Source: Piezodorus guildinii (Eukaryota > Arthropoda > Insecta > Hemiptera > Pentatomidae). Taken from it: a DNA stretch of 64,000 nucleotides. The stretch is from contig CM041297.1 of assembly GCA_023052935.1 (NCBI GenBank), forward strand, positions 50,821,917 through 50,885,916. Direction: 5' to 3'. The notes beneath the pieces were generated by a model. The model did not search any database. It saw only the letters and a program-made list of their open reading frames with translations, and was not told the DNA's origin. A program made the translations under genes and the position numbers. Below are positions 45,216 to 56,335 of this stretch, piece by piece (the stretch's first letter is position 1; each line of letters starts with the position of its first letter).

Positions 45216-45955
45216 ATATTTGACCCTGAACCTACAAAGATAAAGATATAATAATAATAGCTTAAGTCTATTCTTTACAGAACAATAAGTCTCTCCCTTT
45301 TAGGAGGTACAAGTCAGGTATTGAAATTATAACTAAATGTCCTCGTCTTCATTCATCTTACTAAATACTATATTTAATTTTTAGCACTATAAATAAAGTA
45401 ATAAAAGTATTCTGTAAGATTTCAACTCAATTTAAGACCATGAATTCAGTGAAAGTTTTTTTGTCATATTATTCCAAACATTCCTATTTTTAGCCACGGT
45501 AGCCCACACAACCAATATACATGCACTATTTCGTCCGCGGTCTTCCCAGCCATCTCTTACATTCCTTTAGAATTCACTCTGCAGATATTTTAGATCATCT
45601 TCTGGGATCCAGCCTAGCCACATACACGGCCGAGAATGAGTTTATTTCGTATTTTTTTATGGGTGATGCAATCGTTTCTTTTAATATATAATAAAATTCT
45701 AGTGAACTGAAGCTGTGTCCTTGCTAGTTTGTTGTGGTGTTAAAGGGATAATGAATAGATGTAAGAGATATTGTATTGCAAATTATTTGTGCCACCATGT
45801 AATCCGAAAATACTTTGTCAGCCCTGCCATTCTCACATCATTTTTTTTTTCTATTACATTAACTTCGGACTGATTTAGGTAATTGACTAAACTACAAAGC
45901 TGATTTAATCCATTTTGCCTGAGAGTCTGTGGCTCTAGCGCCCTCTCTATCTCCA
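45216..45955. other. Region without recognised gene
   Basis: Ordinary AT-rich DNA. The 45520-45650 part is more complex, and its minus-strand GRPRT-like string hints at a degraded LINE, but this is too weak to claim. Confidence 0.35.
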
Positions 45956-45959
45956 CTGG

Positions 45960-46290
45960 CTTATTAGACAGGTGACGCGACTGACTGAGAGGCGCTGGGA
46001 TCTCCTAGCCTCGGGCCACGACGCCCACAGTTTGATTCGGGGTTCCCAGGGGCAGTTTGTAAATATTGTATATATATGTAGGTATGATGTGACCAAGATT
46101 ATTATTTTTTATTTCTTTATTTAGGTTTATTTATTCTTCTATGTATTTTTTATTATTTTGTATTCATTTATTTTTATTTCTTTATTTAGCGTACATAAGG
46201 AATGAATGACTTCTTATAGCATTAATACTCATTGCCCAAGATTGTGGCAGATAGTATTATTTCTAAATAAATAAAACAAACAATTTAATC
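45960..46290 (+). mobile_element. Possible SINE-D (tRNA-like head)
   Basis: TGACTGAGAGGCG near 45981 resembles an A box with one mismatch. AGTTTGATTCGGGGTTCCC near 46031 resembles a B box with one mismatch. It is followed by about 240 bp of body and terminal TAAATAAATAAAACAAAC. Only one copy is seen here, so the family is unconfirmed. Confidence 0.4.
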
Positions 46291-46689
46291 CATTTTTATA
46301 TTAATCTTAGAAAACTTAACGAAAACTTTTCTATCTTTTTTTCATAAGAACCTTCTCCTGACATTAAAAAACACAACAAAAAAAGAATTAGCAACATATA
46401 TAGATAAATAAATTTAAATATTTCACTTAACTGTTGGACTCCCATTTTAAGTGGCTTAGAGCAAAAGGGTTACTACAATTGAGGTTCATTATGAGTCTTG
46501 ACTAACTGAATATTAAGCTATTCATAACAGGATAAACAAACATTCAAAAGAATATTCTGTCTTTATTAGAGTAAGGTTTAACTGTATTATATTAAAAATA
46601 ACATTGAAAGTTAATAATTAAGAAAATAATAATAATTGTATTATGATGTTAGGTGTAGATAATTTAAGGTGAAGGTCAAAGTCTATAGA
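46291..46689. other. AT-rich stretch without recognised gene
   Basis: Nothing supported. Confidence 0.4.
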
Positions 46690-46775
46690 ATTTAAGGCTG
46701 TAATTATACATCACCACTACTTTATTAAAATGCACTACGTTTCGGCTATTTACTATCTTCAGGTGCAAGAACATG
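46690..46775 (-). repeat. Penelope-like 3' signature
   Basis: On the minus strand: TTGCACCTGAAGATAGTAAA, then TAGCCGAAACGTAGTGC and TTTTAATAAAGTAGTGG. This is the cleanest of the Penelope-like signatures here, with a potential stem TAGTAAATAGCC before CGAAACG. Confidence 0.5.
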
Positions 46776-46984
46776 TTTTATCTTAAGGTCAGTAGGTAAT
46801 CCCACCCAGCAGCCTCATGTCTGATGGTTGTATTATGTTGAGTTTTCGTTTCTGATTATTGTCAATAATATTATCTTTTTAATGCACTAATTATTGCTTA
46901 GAAATATAAAATTAAAGAGTTTAGGGAGAGTCAATTGCAAAAATTGCTAAGTCACAAATTAATAGAAAATCATATTATAAATAT

Positions 46985-47410
46985 CATGGTATAAATGCAA
47001 TCGGATTTCACGGAAAAGTGGAAAGGAGGGCAAAGTTTGGTGAAGTTAAACCTAATTCCAGGAAATGGAAAACTAGCTCCAGAACGTCTAGGAGGAAGAA
47101 ATCATAAAGTGTAGATTGAGAATTGGTCATTGCCTATTCCCCTATAGATACATCCAAAAACAGCTAGAAGCTTCTTGCACAAAATGTGACAACGTCCTAC
47201 AAAAAGTTAAACATTTGCTGATAGAATTTAACCAATATGAGCATAAAGGAAAAAAATATTGAATTGAATAAAATACTCGGTGACGAAGAGAAACAGATAT
47301 CCATACTGTTTAACTTCTTAAAGATTATACAACAGGATATAATTTATCTATGATGATGCCAATGACCCTGTAGGGTAGAGGCGGATCAAAAATTAAAATA
47401 AAAAAAATTG
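46985..47410 (+). pseudogene. LINE-L 3' remnant: C-terminal zinc-knuckle region
   Basis: Plus-strand frames give CRLRIGHCLFPYRYIQK, then CTKCDNVLQKVKHLLIEF near 47195-47230 (knuckle with the last Cys replaced). ILGDEEKQISILFNFLKII follows, the usual end of RNase-H-type LINEs. The 3' end has ATGATGCCAATGACCCTGTA and an A-rich tail. There are frameshifts and a stop near the end. Confidence 0.75.
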
Positions 47411-48479
47411 TAATTGAACAATAAATTATCAGTAGACGGTTGTCATACAGTAGAACAGTTATGTTCAACGCAAACCTCAAATATTTCAGTATTTATTTTT
47501 GTTTTTATAAATAAGGAGAAAACTAACTGAAATAACTGCTATGCAGTGCTAATCTCCTCTATCACTATTAGAGAGATATACACGACCTCATAACCAATCT
47601 GTTCCTAATCGGTGAGCGAGGCATTGGGTTCATAACATAGTGTCGGTATTTATGAGGTTTGATAGTTGGAGATAACACTGCGATCCGTGCTCACCACGAA
47701 TCTGATGGTGCATATTTATTGAAACGGAGCTTCTCGGCCAAAGTAGGAGTCCGCAATAGATTGTCGAATCCGATATTAGCAATGCAGATCCGACGATATG
47801 AAATCCGAGTCCAGATGGAGCAAATTGAAGGTCGGTCTTGAAGAGTATCGGGTCTTGTAGTCGTTAATTTGGAACTGTTTCAAGATCACCTTCAGGCAAG
47901 ATCACCAATTGGAATCGACTATGTGGATCTGAACTGCAAAGGTTACGCCGGGATCAGAGAGGACTTGGCTGATAAATGGCAAATTTAAATTAAATAAATA
48001 ATGCATTACTGACCCAATATACTCATTGAACACGTTAGCAGATAATGTACCTTACATAATTTTAGCAAACGATGAGTTTATTTATACTTCATTTTATACA
48101 TGTGGTTGAATGAAGCATTCAAAGAGGCCCTATTCTTCAAAGAACAAAAAACCGTCAGGATAAAATATAAATAACAACAATAAAATAACAAAGGATGAAA
48201 GATAACATGATTATGAAAGCAAGAAACAAGCTCTTAAATTTCTGTAAGCGAGAAGATGAGCTACAAAATATCGGTACAGATAAATAGCAGCGATAAATAC
48301 ACGACGCAAAACTATATATTCACTACAATAGTAGCAGAATCATTCATTTGTCCTTATATTCCGAGAGAAAAAATAAAATATGTACAAATACTACGAAACT
48401 TTACTGACTTTGTATAGCTAAGTATTAGAGGAATAGAATAGGAAATAATTTTTATTCATTGAAAGAATAAAAAAAAAAA
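47411..48479. other. Unassigned region with a more complex block at about 47570-47990
   Basis: The 47570-47990 block is GC-richer and contains a 60-codon plus frame (47659-47841) without recognised motif. The rest is AT-rich. Confidence 0.4.
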
Positions 48480-48690
48480 AAAAAAAAACCTGTGCTATTA
48501 CAACCCTAAAAGAGTCTTGGGCTCAGTACATATAGAGATTAGTACTGTTTCTAGGCCAAAGACCGTGCAATGAGGTGATTTGGCCGAGATCACGCTCAGC
48601 CGCCAGGTTTTCCCCAATATTATTGGGTACCCACTTTATAGAGGCTGGGTCTGCCCCAGGAGGGTCTCCATACCCGGGATCAAAAAAAGA
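48480..48690 (-). mobile_element. SINE-A copy, 5'-truncated
   Basis: Read on the minus strand, it has the body CCCAGCCTCTATAAAGTGGG and GGCGGCTGAGCGTGATC, then the 3' end AAGACTCTTTTAGGGTTG and an A/T run. The tRNA-like head is missing; the match ends near 48685. It lies upstream of, and inverted relative to, the SINE-A at 48921. Confidence 0.88.
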
Positions 48691-48734
48691 TCAACAAATA
48701 AAAAACCAGCTGTTATATGCAAAACCCTTTTGTA

Positions 48735-48736
<2 letters not shown>

Positions 48737-48818
<82 letters not shown>

Positions 48819-48864
48819 GCTACTGTGGCTAATCGGACGAATTCCGTAGTCCAATAAAATCGGA

Positions 48865-48921
<57 letters not shown>

Positions 48922-49223
48922 AGCGGCATGGTCTAGTGGATAGAGCGCTAGTCTGCTGTGCTCCGGGTCCTGGGTTCGAATCCCGGCTGTGGCAGAATAT
49001 TATTTCTTCTGTTAATTCGGTCGGGGGGCGACCCTAAGGTATGGAGACCCTCCTGGGGCAGACCCAGCCTCTATAAAGTGGGTACCCAAATTAATTGGAG
49101 AAAAACCTGGCGGCTGAGCGTGATCAAGGCCTAATCCCCTCATTGCAATGCCGTTGGCCTAGAGACAGTACGAATCTCTATATGTACTGAGCCCAAGACC
49201 CTTCATGGGCTGTAGTTGTACAG

Positions 49224-49289
<66 letters not shown>

Positions 49290-49344
49290 AAATTTTCGAT
49301 TTTATTGGACTACGGAATTCGTCCGATTAGCCACAATAGCATAA
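48737..49344. repeat. Inverted repeat complex with three (AT)n tracts
   Basis: Arms 48814-48870 and 49289-49344 are inverted copies (about two mismatches in 56 bases), each holding GGACTACGGAATTCGTCCGA and the SINE-C-type end GATTAGCCAC-TAGCATAA. Between them sit (AT)n at 48870-48919, SINE-A at 48921-49227 and (AT)n at 49228-49285. Another (AT)n at 48737-48814 lies outside the left arm. Frames through this region are artefacts of the AT repeats. Confidence 0.85.
48921..49227 (+). mobile_element. SINE-A, best full-length copy
   Basis: The tRNA-derived head has a perfect A box (TGGTCTAGTGG at about 48929) and a perfect B box (GGTTCGAATCC at about 48973), with a T-stem-like CCTGGG/CCGGC pairing. 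A body follows with GACCCTCCTGGGGCAGACCC, TATAAAGTGGGTACCC and GCGGCTGAGCGTGATC. It ends in AAGACCCTTCATGGGCTGTA and T-rich DNA. Both flanks are (AT)n, so the target was an AT microsatellite. The boxes are intact, so Pol III transcription is conceivable. Confidence 0.93.
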
Positions 49345-49680
49345 AGCGGCGTTGAATGGATAAACAGATAACCAAAATAGAAAAGTTAAAAAACCAACAG
49401 GCCTTATTTGGATTATATAAGTTGTTTTCTGAACTATCATACCTTTACCTCCACAACCCACTCAGGGTTTTGGGCTTAATAAATATAGAGATCCGTACTG
49501 TTTCTAGGCGAACGGTGATAAGGCCACGATCACACCCAGCCGCCAAGTTTTTCCCCATTTTGGTAAAAATGTTAGAGAGGCAAGGTCAACCCCAGGAGAG
49601 TCTGCATACCCTTCGGTCACCCTCGGCCGAAATAACAGAATAAATATATTTTGAACTCAAGACCAGAGAACAGTAGACTA

Positions 49681-50408
49681 GGTTCCCATCAAAAATTTTT
49701 CGCAGACCCCTTCATACAATCATTTCTGTAGCAGGGACCCCATGAATTCTAAATATTAGCTATATATTTAGATTCGTGCGAAATACCTCTACTAACACTC
49801 TATATTCTAGAAATGACATGGTTGGAGAAATGGAAATAAAGAAACAAGAACCAGTCTCCAGGATTTGAATTCAATCCGCGAAAAACTGACTCACTAAAAT
49901 TTAATGTTGAGCCTGAAAAATGACTCTAGAATTTTTGACAAATCCTTCGTTATACCGTCCTTGAAAGGGAACGTAAAACAGTGGTCCAGAGTCTGTTCTG
50001 TCAGGTCAAAGATCCCTATCCTAATTATATCTGGATTGGCAAAGTTTAGGCAAAAATTTAATAATAACTTAAAATTTAAAACTTATACAAAAAGGTATTT
50101 ATTCAAATACTCATAAAGAAATCATACATTTTTCATTATCTTCTGCGATACATAAAACATCTTCTTTTCTATAAGTTCGTTATTTTCAAAATGTAAAAAA
50201 ACTGGCAATTAGTGATTGTAAATTGGATCGATAAATACAAGCATTTATACCACTTAGTGTAATGCAATTATATCAAAGTTAAATTTGTCCGTCTATGATT
50301 CTCGTTAAAAGATAAGGCTTCACAAATATTTTACGTAATTTAAAATTATTTCCCAATGACATTTCGCGGTGCCCTAGGGGTGTGCGGACCATAAGTTTTA
50401 AACCACTG
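49681..50408. mobile_element. hAT-like non-autonomous element
   Basis: The left end GGTTCCCATCAAAAATTTTT with CGCAGACCCC and the right end read inward (CAGTGGTTTAAAACTTATGG with TCCGCACACCCC) follow the CAGTGGTTC...GGTCCGCGGACCCC pattern common at ends of hAT-derived elements. No transposase. The first bases (CAGT) may be missing on the left. It contains a degraded SINE-C at about 49895-50060. An 8-bp target-site duplication could not be confirmed. Confidence 0.55.
49895..50060 (+). mobile_element. SINE-C fragment, degraded
   Basis: ATACCGTCCTTGAAAGGGAA, then GTAAAACAGTGGTCC, and GATCCCTATCCTAATTATAT match the SINE-C body (compare 16158-16240). Head and tail are lost. It lies inside the hAT-like element. 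Confidence 0.7.
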
Positions 50409-50479
50409 TAATATACCATGCCGCTTCCCTTACCTATAATTTTTTTGGAAAATTTAGGTGCAAATATTTAATGCTTCCA

Positions 50480-50975
50480 ACATTCTCTGCCCTAACCCTA
50501 TGAGGAACCTACTGTCCTAAATTGATGAGATGACAACTTATGGTTCCGTACTGGATATCCTGCTGGAGGGCTGAATGGAATTGTCCAGAGCCGAGTGACC
50601 CTCGCAGTAGGTAACTAGGCTGGGGAGCCCCCACCAAACCTGCTTGACAAAGAACAGCTTCTACATTTTTATCGCCGGGCACCTTCCCCCTTCCACGGCC
50701 GGCTGGTCAGTACTCTACCTTCCCTCTACCTGTGAGTACCCCCTTCTCTATTAACTTAGTCATATTTATTATTATTATTTATTAGTAATTATATTATTAT
50801 TATGATTATTGAAATAATATGCAGGTAAGTACCAATGGTTCTTAGTACTGTCCTCAGTGGCCTGTAGGGTTCGGGCGCTGTTATCAGATTGTCGATCTGA
50901 ACCGTGTCCTTTCGTCCGGATAATTATTGTCTTCCGCTTAATTAATCGAAGATCAATAAAATTTATCGAGTCTAC
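50480..50975. other. GC-richer block, unassigned
   Basis: Complex block with an internal (TTA)n-like stretch at 50766-50800 and no credible frame. Candidate conserved noncoding element. Confidence 0.35.
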
Positions 50976-52430
50976 TTCTCGATCTAACTGTAGTTTATAT
51001 GCATGAATAAATAACGTTATACTCGACTTGTTTCAAAGGAGCTAATTTTTCAAATAAAAATCTCCCATAAGACAGATCGATTGCCTTTAATATCCAGTAA
51101 TAAATAAATAATTATAAGGATTTAAATTTTATATAACTCTTAAGATGTAAATTATTTTTATTTTCATCCTTACATATCAAACAAGAGTTAGCCAATTTAC
51201 CCAAACTACGTCACCTTACTTCATTTTAAAATAGAGTGTGGTTCGTTATGTTTTTTAGGTCTCTTATGTATATACGGAAATAATAATACATGAACCCACT
51301 AGACGTAAAAACATATATCTGCTCCATTGCCAATGACTTTTATTTTTATTGTTTACCTTTATTAACAACTCATGATAGCTTTAAGAATTTACTTCTGCAT
51401 TATTACAGGTATATTTAACAATTTTTTCAAATATTTGTATGCCAAAAAAAGCAAAAATGCTTATTTCTATTCCCTTGGCTTTAGCAAATTTCCTAGTATT
51501 TTTATAAATGAGTACTTTTAACTTCCAATATATTTTATTTAATTAAAACCTTCCGAAACTAGCTATTGTTTACGTTTACTATTAATAATCAATATGAATA
51601 AAAAAATATTAGTATAAGTCTTGATAATGGAGACAAGACCTTGAAACGTAGACTTTAGATATTTTTGGATAGTATTTTAATTAAATGAAACATATTGGAA
51701 ATTAAAAGATGCTCATCTACAAAAACAGAAAATGCTAGTTGGATTCTGGTTTATTTTTTACAAACAAATTATTTGATCGAAACTCTTTATTCCATACCAA
51801 AATATTGAAATTAATAATTTAAAAAAATGAAAATAATTACTTTTCATGTATTTAATTCTATGCTCAGATGGCTAAATGGTATGAGTCACTCATGGTAAGA
51901 GTCTTTACATTCTGGAGTGTTTAATCGTTTATTTGTACAAGGTAGAGTTCTTAAGTCATTAACTGAATGATAAACACTTATGGCATTTTGTCAACTTTAA
52001 ACATAAACGAATAGATACTCCAGAATATTTAAAACTCTCATTTCTAAACAAACTGATATGCCATTTTGCTATCTGACCACAGAATTACTCTACCTAAAAT
52101 GAGGTTTTGAGTTCAACTATATTATCGGTTAAGCTAGCTTTACTCATAAGTTCATTAATTGATTTTTCATTCTTTATCTAAATAAATCATTATATTTATA
52201 TTATTGTAAGATTTATTTTTCGAAGAAATATTGTAGTTTACTATATCATTCTATACTATATCACTTAGGTGTTTGCTATAAATATTATATTATTGATTAC
52301 AATATAAGTTGATATACATATACTAATATAAATATATATGTGTGTGGATATATAGGTGGAGGGGATTTTCTTCAGAAATTCTTTTAAAACCAAATTATTT
52401 TTTATTAAACAGCTTGTTATATTATCAGGA
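50976..52430. other. AT-rich stretch; weak Penelope-like signature at about 51620-51690
   Basis: TTGATAATGGAGACAAGACC, then TTGAAACGTAGACTTTAG resembles the Penelope-like signature. TGGCTAAATGG near 51872 matches an A box, but no B box is convincing. Otherwise featureless. Confidence 0.35.
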
Positions 52431-52640
52431 GTTAGGATGAGGCGGTCATATTCCCACACTGGGTGATGGTTATGTTTTCATCCGCGGCTACAATGCTGCC
52501 AACATCAGGACTAATCGTGACAAATTTCCCACCGGCCGGAGTGACGGGAAATCAATTAGTTCCGAGCGATGTTTGGGCCTTGGTGTCGGGCTGCCTGGGA
52601 CACCTCTCTTTACTCTTCCCGTTTTGTACTAGCTAAATTC
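52431..52640. other. GC-richer block, unassigned
   Basis: A sharp 200-bp island in AT-rich DNA. A plus-strand frame through it is hydrophobic but short and unrecognised. Candidate conserved noncoding element or exon. Confidence 0.35.
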
Positions 52641-55000
52641 TATATGAGGCATTATTTTTATTTATATAGTAAAATGAAAAATATATAAAATAAATAGTAA
52701 ACAAATAGTCTCGGTATCGGAATAAAACTTCCGACTATTAAATTCGGAATCCCACCCATGACATTCATTGTTTACCCACTAAATTTAACAAAGCACTCAA
52801 AAATGTTAATTATCTATTAATAGAATTATATATACATAGTTTTTAATTTTTTAAAATTAAAATTAGTACAATTTCCTATCATCGATTTATGGTCATCAAC
52901 ACCACAAAAAGAGAATCAATAAAATAAAACTACAGTATGTAATCTTCGATACTTAAATAATGGTCAAAATGTTTTAAAAAATATATGTATTATGATATAA
53001 TAAATATATTTTGAACAGTAAAAAAAAATTAACAATTTAACTAGCGACCAAGATAAAAATAAAATAAAAATCTAATAAATAAATCATCACGATATTATGT
53101 CCTTTTACTAACGTTCTATTTTATTTATGACAAATAATTCTAAAATAAAAATACAAATTTTAAATACGTTTACCCTAGACCAGCTTCTTTAATGTTTCAT
53201 TGATATTCAATGTCGCATATGATCAGACAGTAATAAACATTTTCTAAGGATTCATCAGGTTCAGTCATTTACTTTCATATAGTTCATTACTATGTAACTA
53301 AAACTATGCATATACATATACATTCGTATATGGCTAAGATATGTTTCTCATTGGCACTTGTCAAGAGACTGCATAATTAGTGCTAGTCATTAGCCGCTCG
53401 AGAGGAGGGTATAAACAGGTAGAGTTGAACAATGGGAGGGTCAGGGAGAAAAAACAAAAAAAATACAAACAGCCGGGACAAGTCCCACACACATCGCCTA
53501 TTGTTTTCCTTTGATGAAGAGGGTTTCATTGTATTAATGAACTTTGCCAACAGGTACTACCTGTTCTTATATTTTATTTCGGGCACTTGATCTTTCTCTC
53601 TGTTGCCAATATTTTTTTTTTAATTGAACGCTTTAGAGTTAAAAAGAAAATCCCTCTACCATGCTAATTAATAAAACTAATTAAAATTAACCATTAAACT
53701 TTACTGATGGTAAAATTTGAAACTACCTCACAACAGAACCTTCTTGAAATTTTTAATGCGACTGGATGTTGTTTCCTCCAACAGAACATGCATATTATAA
53801 TATTAATAAAAACTGATTACTAATTAATTATTTGAGCTTATTACCAAGTGACAATATGTTCATATTTTATTTTCATCTTATCAAAGCCTTCTTATTTCTT
53901 TAATTTACTCTATCCGAACACATATAGTAATATTTTTTTTTAATTTGATAACGTTGTTTTAAAAAATAGAATTTACTTATTTAGCGAGGAATATATTAAA
54001 AATGGTATATTCACCATTAAATAATTTTTTACTGAGTTAATTTTATACTACTGATCTGATGTTAGCTATATAGTTTTTTTTTGTTTTTTTTTTAACTTTC
54101 TAATACAATTTTCAGTTTTATTTTTTAATATGGGAAAAAGTTTGTATTTATTTAATTCACAATTTAAGCATATGTTGGAATCTACTGTCTTTCTGACATC
54201 TTTAGTTACATGTATTGTTTCTTTTAATCTAATATTTTTAAACATTTCTTTTATATTCTAAAATTCTGGTAATTTCAAATATTAAAATGTGGCATCGAAA
54301 CAGGCCTACGTAATTAAGAATTTCCTGGGTAAAATTCTGTAATATAAACTTATAATAAATTGCCATTACTTCCAAGTTTAATTAATTAAATATATGAATG
54401 TTTTGTCTTGTTCACAGTTCCCATTCTGTTTCTAAATATAATATTTTGTATCCCAATTTTTAATCTAAAGAAAAATTTTAGGAGCTATAATTATAATCCT
54501 AATTATTAATTATAATCGGATATAAAATTCTGAAATATAAAAAAAAAGGGTGCAGTTAATTAAATTATATTTTCTTTTTTAATTAGAATTATGTAATTTT
54601 TATTAATTACAAATAGGGTAACTAAATCTAGCCCAAAATCTAGAAGTAAATTTTTATAAAATATTTACAACCTTCCGTAATTTACGACTTAGCTATTATA
54701 AATAAATTTCTTTATATCATGAAATAATTTAAGGATTATTTAATTGTTCACCATAATCCCGACCAGTTACTATTTTAGAGGGGGTTGCAGCGAGGAACAC
54801 CTGGATGGGTTTGGAACCAACCCTAGCACGGGTTGCATTATCATAATAGAAAAGAGCTTTTGGTTCTAACAACTCACGTCAATGTAATACAATAGTTAAC
54901 AATCATTGTACTCGGGACAAAAAGGAAAAAAAAATCATCATAGTTTTGAAAAACTACCTTATTTTACATAAAAATAACTGGATAATTATTTTTAATAATA
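52641..55000. other. AT-rich stretch, with a more complex block at about 53380-53600
   Basis: No gene, RNA or repeat copy supported. The 53380-53600 and 54755-54860 parts are somewhat GC-richer. Confidence 0.4.
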
Positions 55001-55072
55001 ATTATTTTTATACTTGGATAGTTATTTTTATACTTGGATAATTATTTTTATACTTGGATAATTATTTTTATA
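55001..55072. repeat. 20-bp tandem repeat, about 3.6 copies
   Basis: The unit ATTATTTTTATACTTGGATA at 55001-55020, 55021-55040 (one change) and 55041-55060, then a partial unit. The upstream TGGATAATTATTTTTAATAA (54980-54999) is a degenerate neighbour. Confidence 0.95.
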
Positions 55073-55720
55073 TGAAATCTTATTTAGGAATAAGAATTAA
55101 GCATAACTACTCTTCAACAAGTATGTTAAACTCTAAATTAAACGTTTTTTTGATGTAATAGCCCTGTTAAAAACATACAATACTAAAAAATGATAAATAA
55201 ACAAAATGAATAGTCGAAATTAAAATAATACAGAATGAAATAATAAGAAAATTTATTAATAGTGATTCGTTGGCGATTTTTTAAAGATTCATTTTTGTTA
55301 TATAAACTAATATATACATAAAACAAGTAATATTTGATTGCGCATTTGAGCAAAACAAAATCTTCAATTAAATTTCTTATAAAAACAAAAAAAGGTCACA
55401 AAGATAAATTTAAATCTTTAAGTAGAAGAATTGTAATTTTAAATAAATAACAAGAGAAAGTAAACAAACATTCACTATCTCAAAAAAATAATAATAATTT
55501 AATTGTGAAGTAATAGTTTTACTTAAATATATTGATACTCAATATTCACCTCAATGTAATACAATACAATAATACAAAAAAGAAAATAATACGCTGTAGT
55601 TTCGAAAAATAACTTTTTAACTGTTTTTAATTTAAAAAAAAGTATTGAGAGATATTTCAATCTGTCCTAATTAGAACATTTATAATGTTGATCAATTACA
55701 ACATTCATACAATTTTCTCC
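55073..55720. other. AT-rich stretch without recognised gene
   Basis: Nothing supported. Confidence 0.45.
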
Positions 55721-55724
55721 TTTA

Positions 55725-56335
55725 GTTGTTTATCAAATTCACATAACTTGTATATTTATCAATGATAATAAGAGTATGTGACTAATTTTTTTGATTTTTT
55801 GTATATATTACATTTTGTCATAATAGACAATAATAACAGTGCTACAGGATCTCATTCATACGATTTTTTTTTTTTTTAAATTAAACAAAAAAAAATTAGA
55901 GGGACTTTAGAGGAAGAAATTTTAAAATATCGGCATTCAAGCCCCGTAAGAATATTTCATTCAGAATGAAACCTATACCATATTTAAACCCATTAAATTT
56001 TAATCCATATAGCGAGTTTTATCAAAATCGTTATAGCCGTTTTTGAGAAAATCGTAAAAAGATCTAAAATGCATGGTATATAGTGGCACTTCTGGTTAGC
56101 TGTTTTTGATGAAAAAGTTGCTGTAACATATAGTTGTCTTAAATCAGGCTTTTAGTTCTTGGACTAGACTAACCACACACAAACACAGACCTTTTTGCAG
56201 GACATGTTTATTTGGACTCAGGGGAAGTATATTTCCAGAAACTGAAAATGAAAACTGGAATTAAAAAATGTTCACGATCGCAATACTCCCCTAACTATAT
56301 ATTTCATACATAGGTAAATAAAAGTAAAATATCTA
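55725..56335 (+). repeat. Repeat X copy 5, with a LINE-F tail inserted
   Basis: The middle and tail of repeat X: GCATGGTATATAGTGGCACT near 56070, TTCACGATCGCAATACT near 56269 and the AGGTAAATAAAAGTAAAA end. At about 55800-55862 a minus-strand LINE-F tail (CGTATGAATGAGATCCTGTA) interrupts it, followed by a T run. The head is missing. Confidence 0.7.

Larger units (their letters stand above)
49440..50432 (-). mobile_element. SINE-A copy split by a hAT-like element
   Basis: 49440-49680 (minus) carries the SINE-A 3' end and body, from CCCAAAACCCTGAGTGGG to the linker CTGTTATTTCGG and the part of the head before TAGTCTACTG. After the insertion at 49681-50408, about 50409-50432 resumes with GGCATGGTAT, the start of the tRNA head. 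The SINE is diverged and its A box is interrupted. Confidence 0.65.

Noticed and set aside
45520..45650. Possible antisense LINE C-terminus with a GRPRT-like string
   Set aside because: Only one short motif fits and the expected neighbouring blocks are missing.
48575..48929. Three open frames of 85-97 codons on both strands
   Set aside because: They run through (AT)n microsatellites and encode (IY)n; an artefact of the repeat.
48929..48984. tRNA gene call at the SINE-A head
   Set aside because: A and B boxes are perfect, but the segment lacks a proper acceptor stem and continues into the SINE body; repeated elsewhere with the same body.
51860..51930. tRNA-like A box TGGCTAAATGG
   Set aside because: No acceptable B box at the expected distance and no tRNA-like folding visible.
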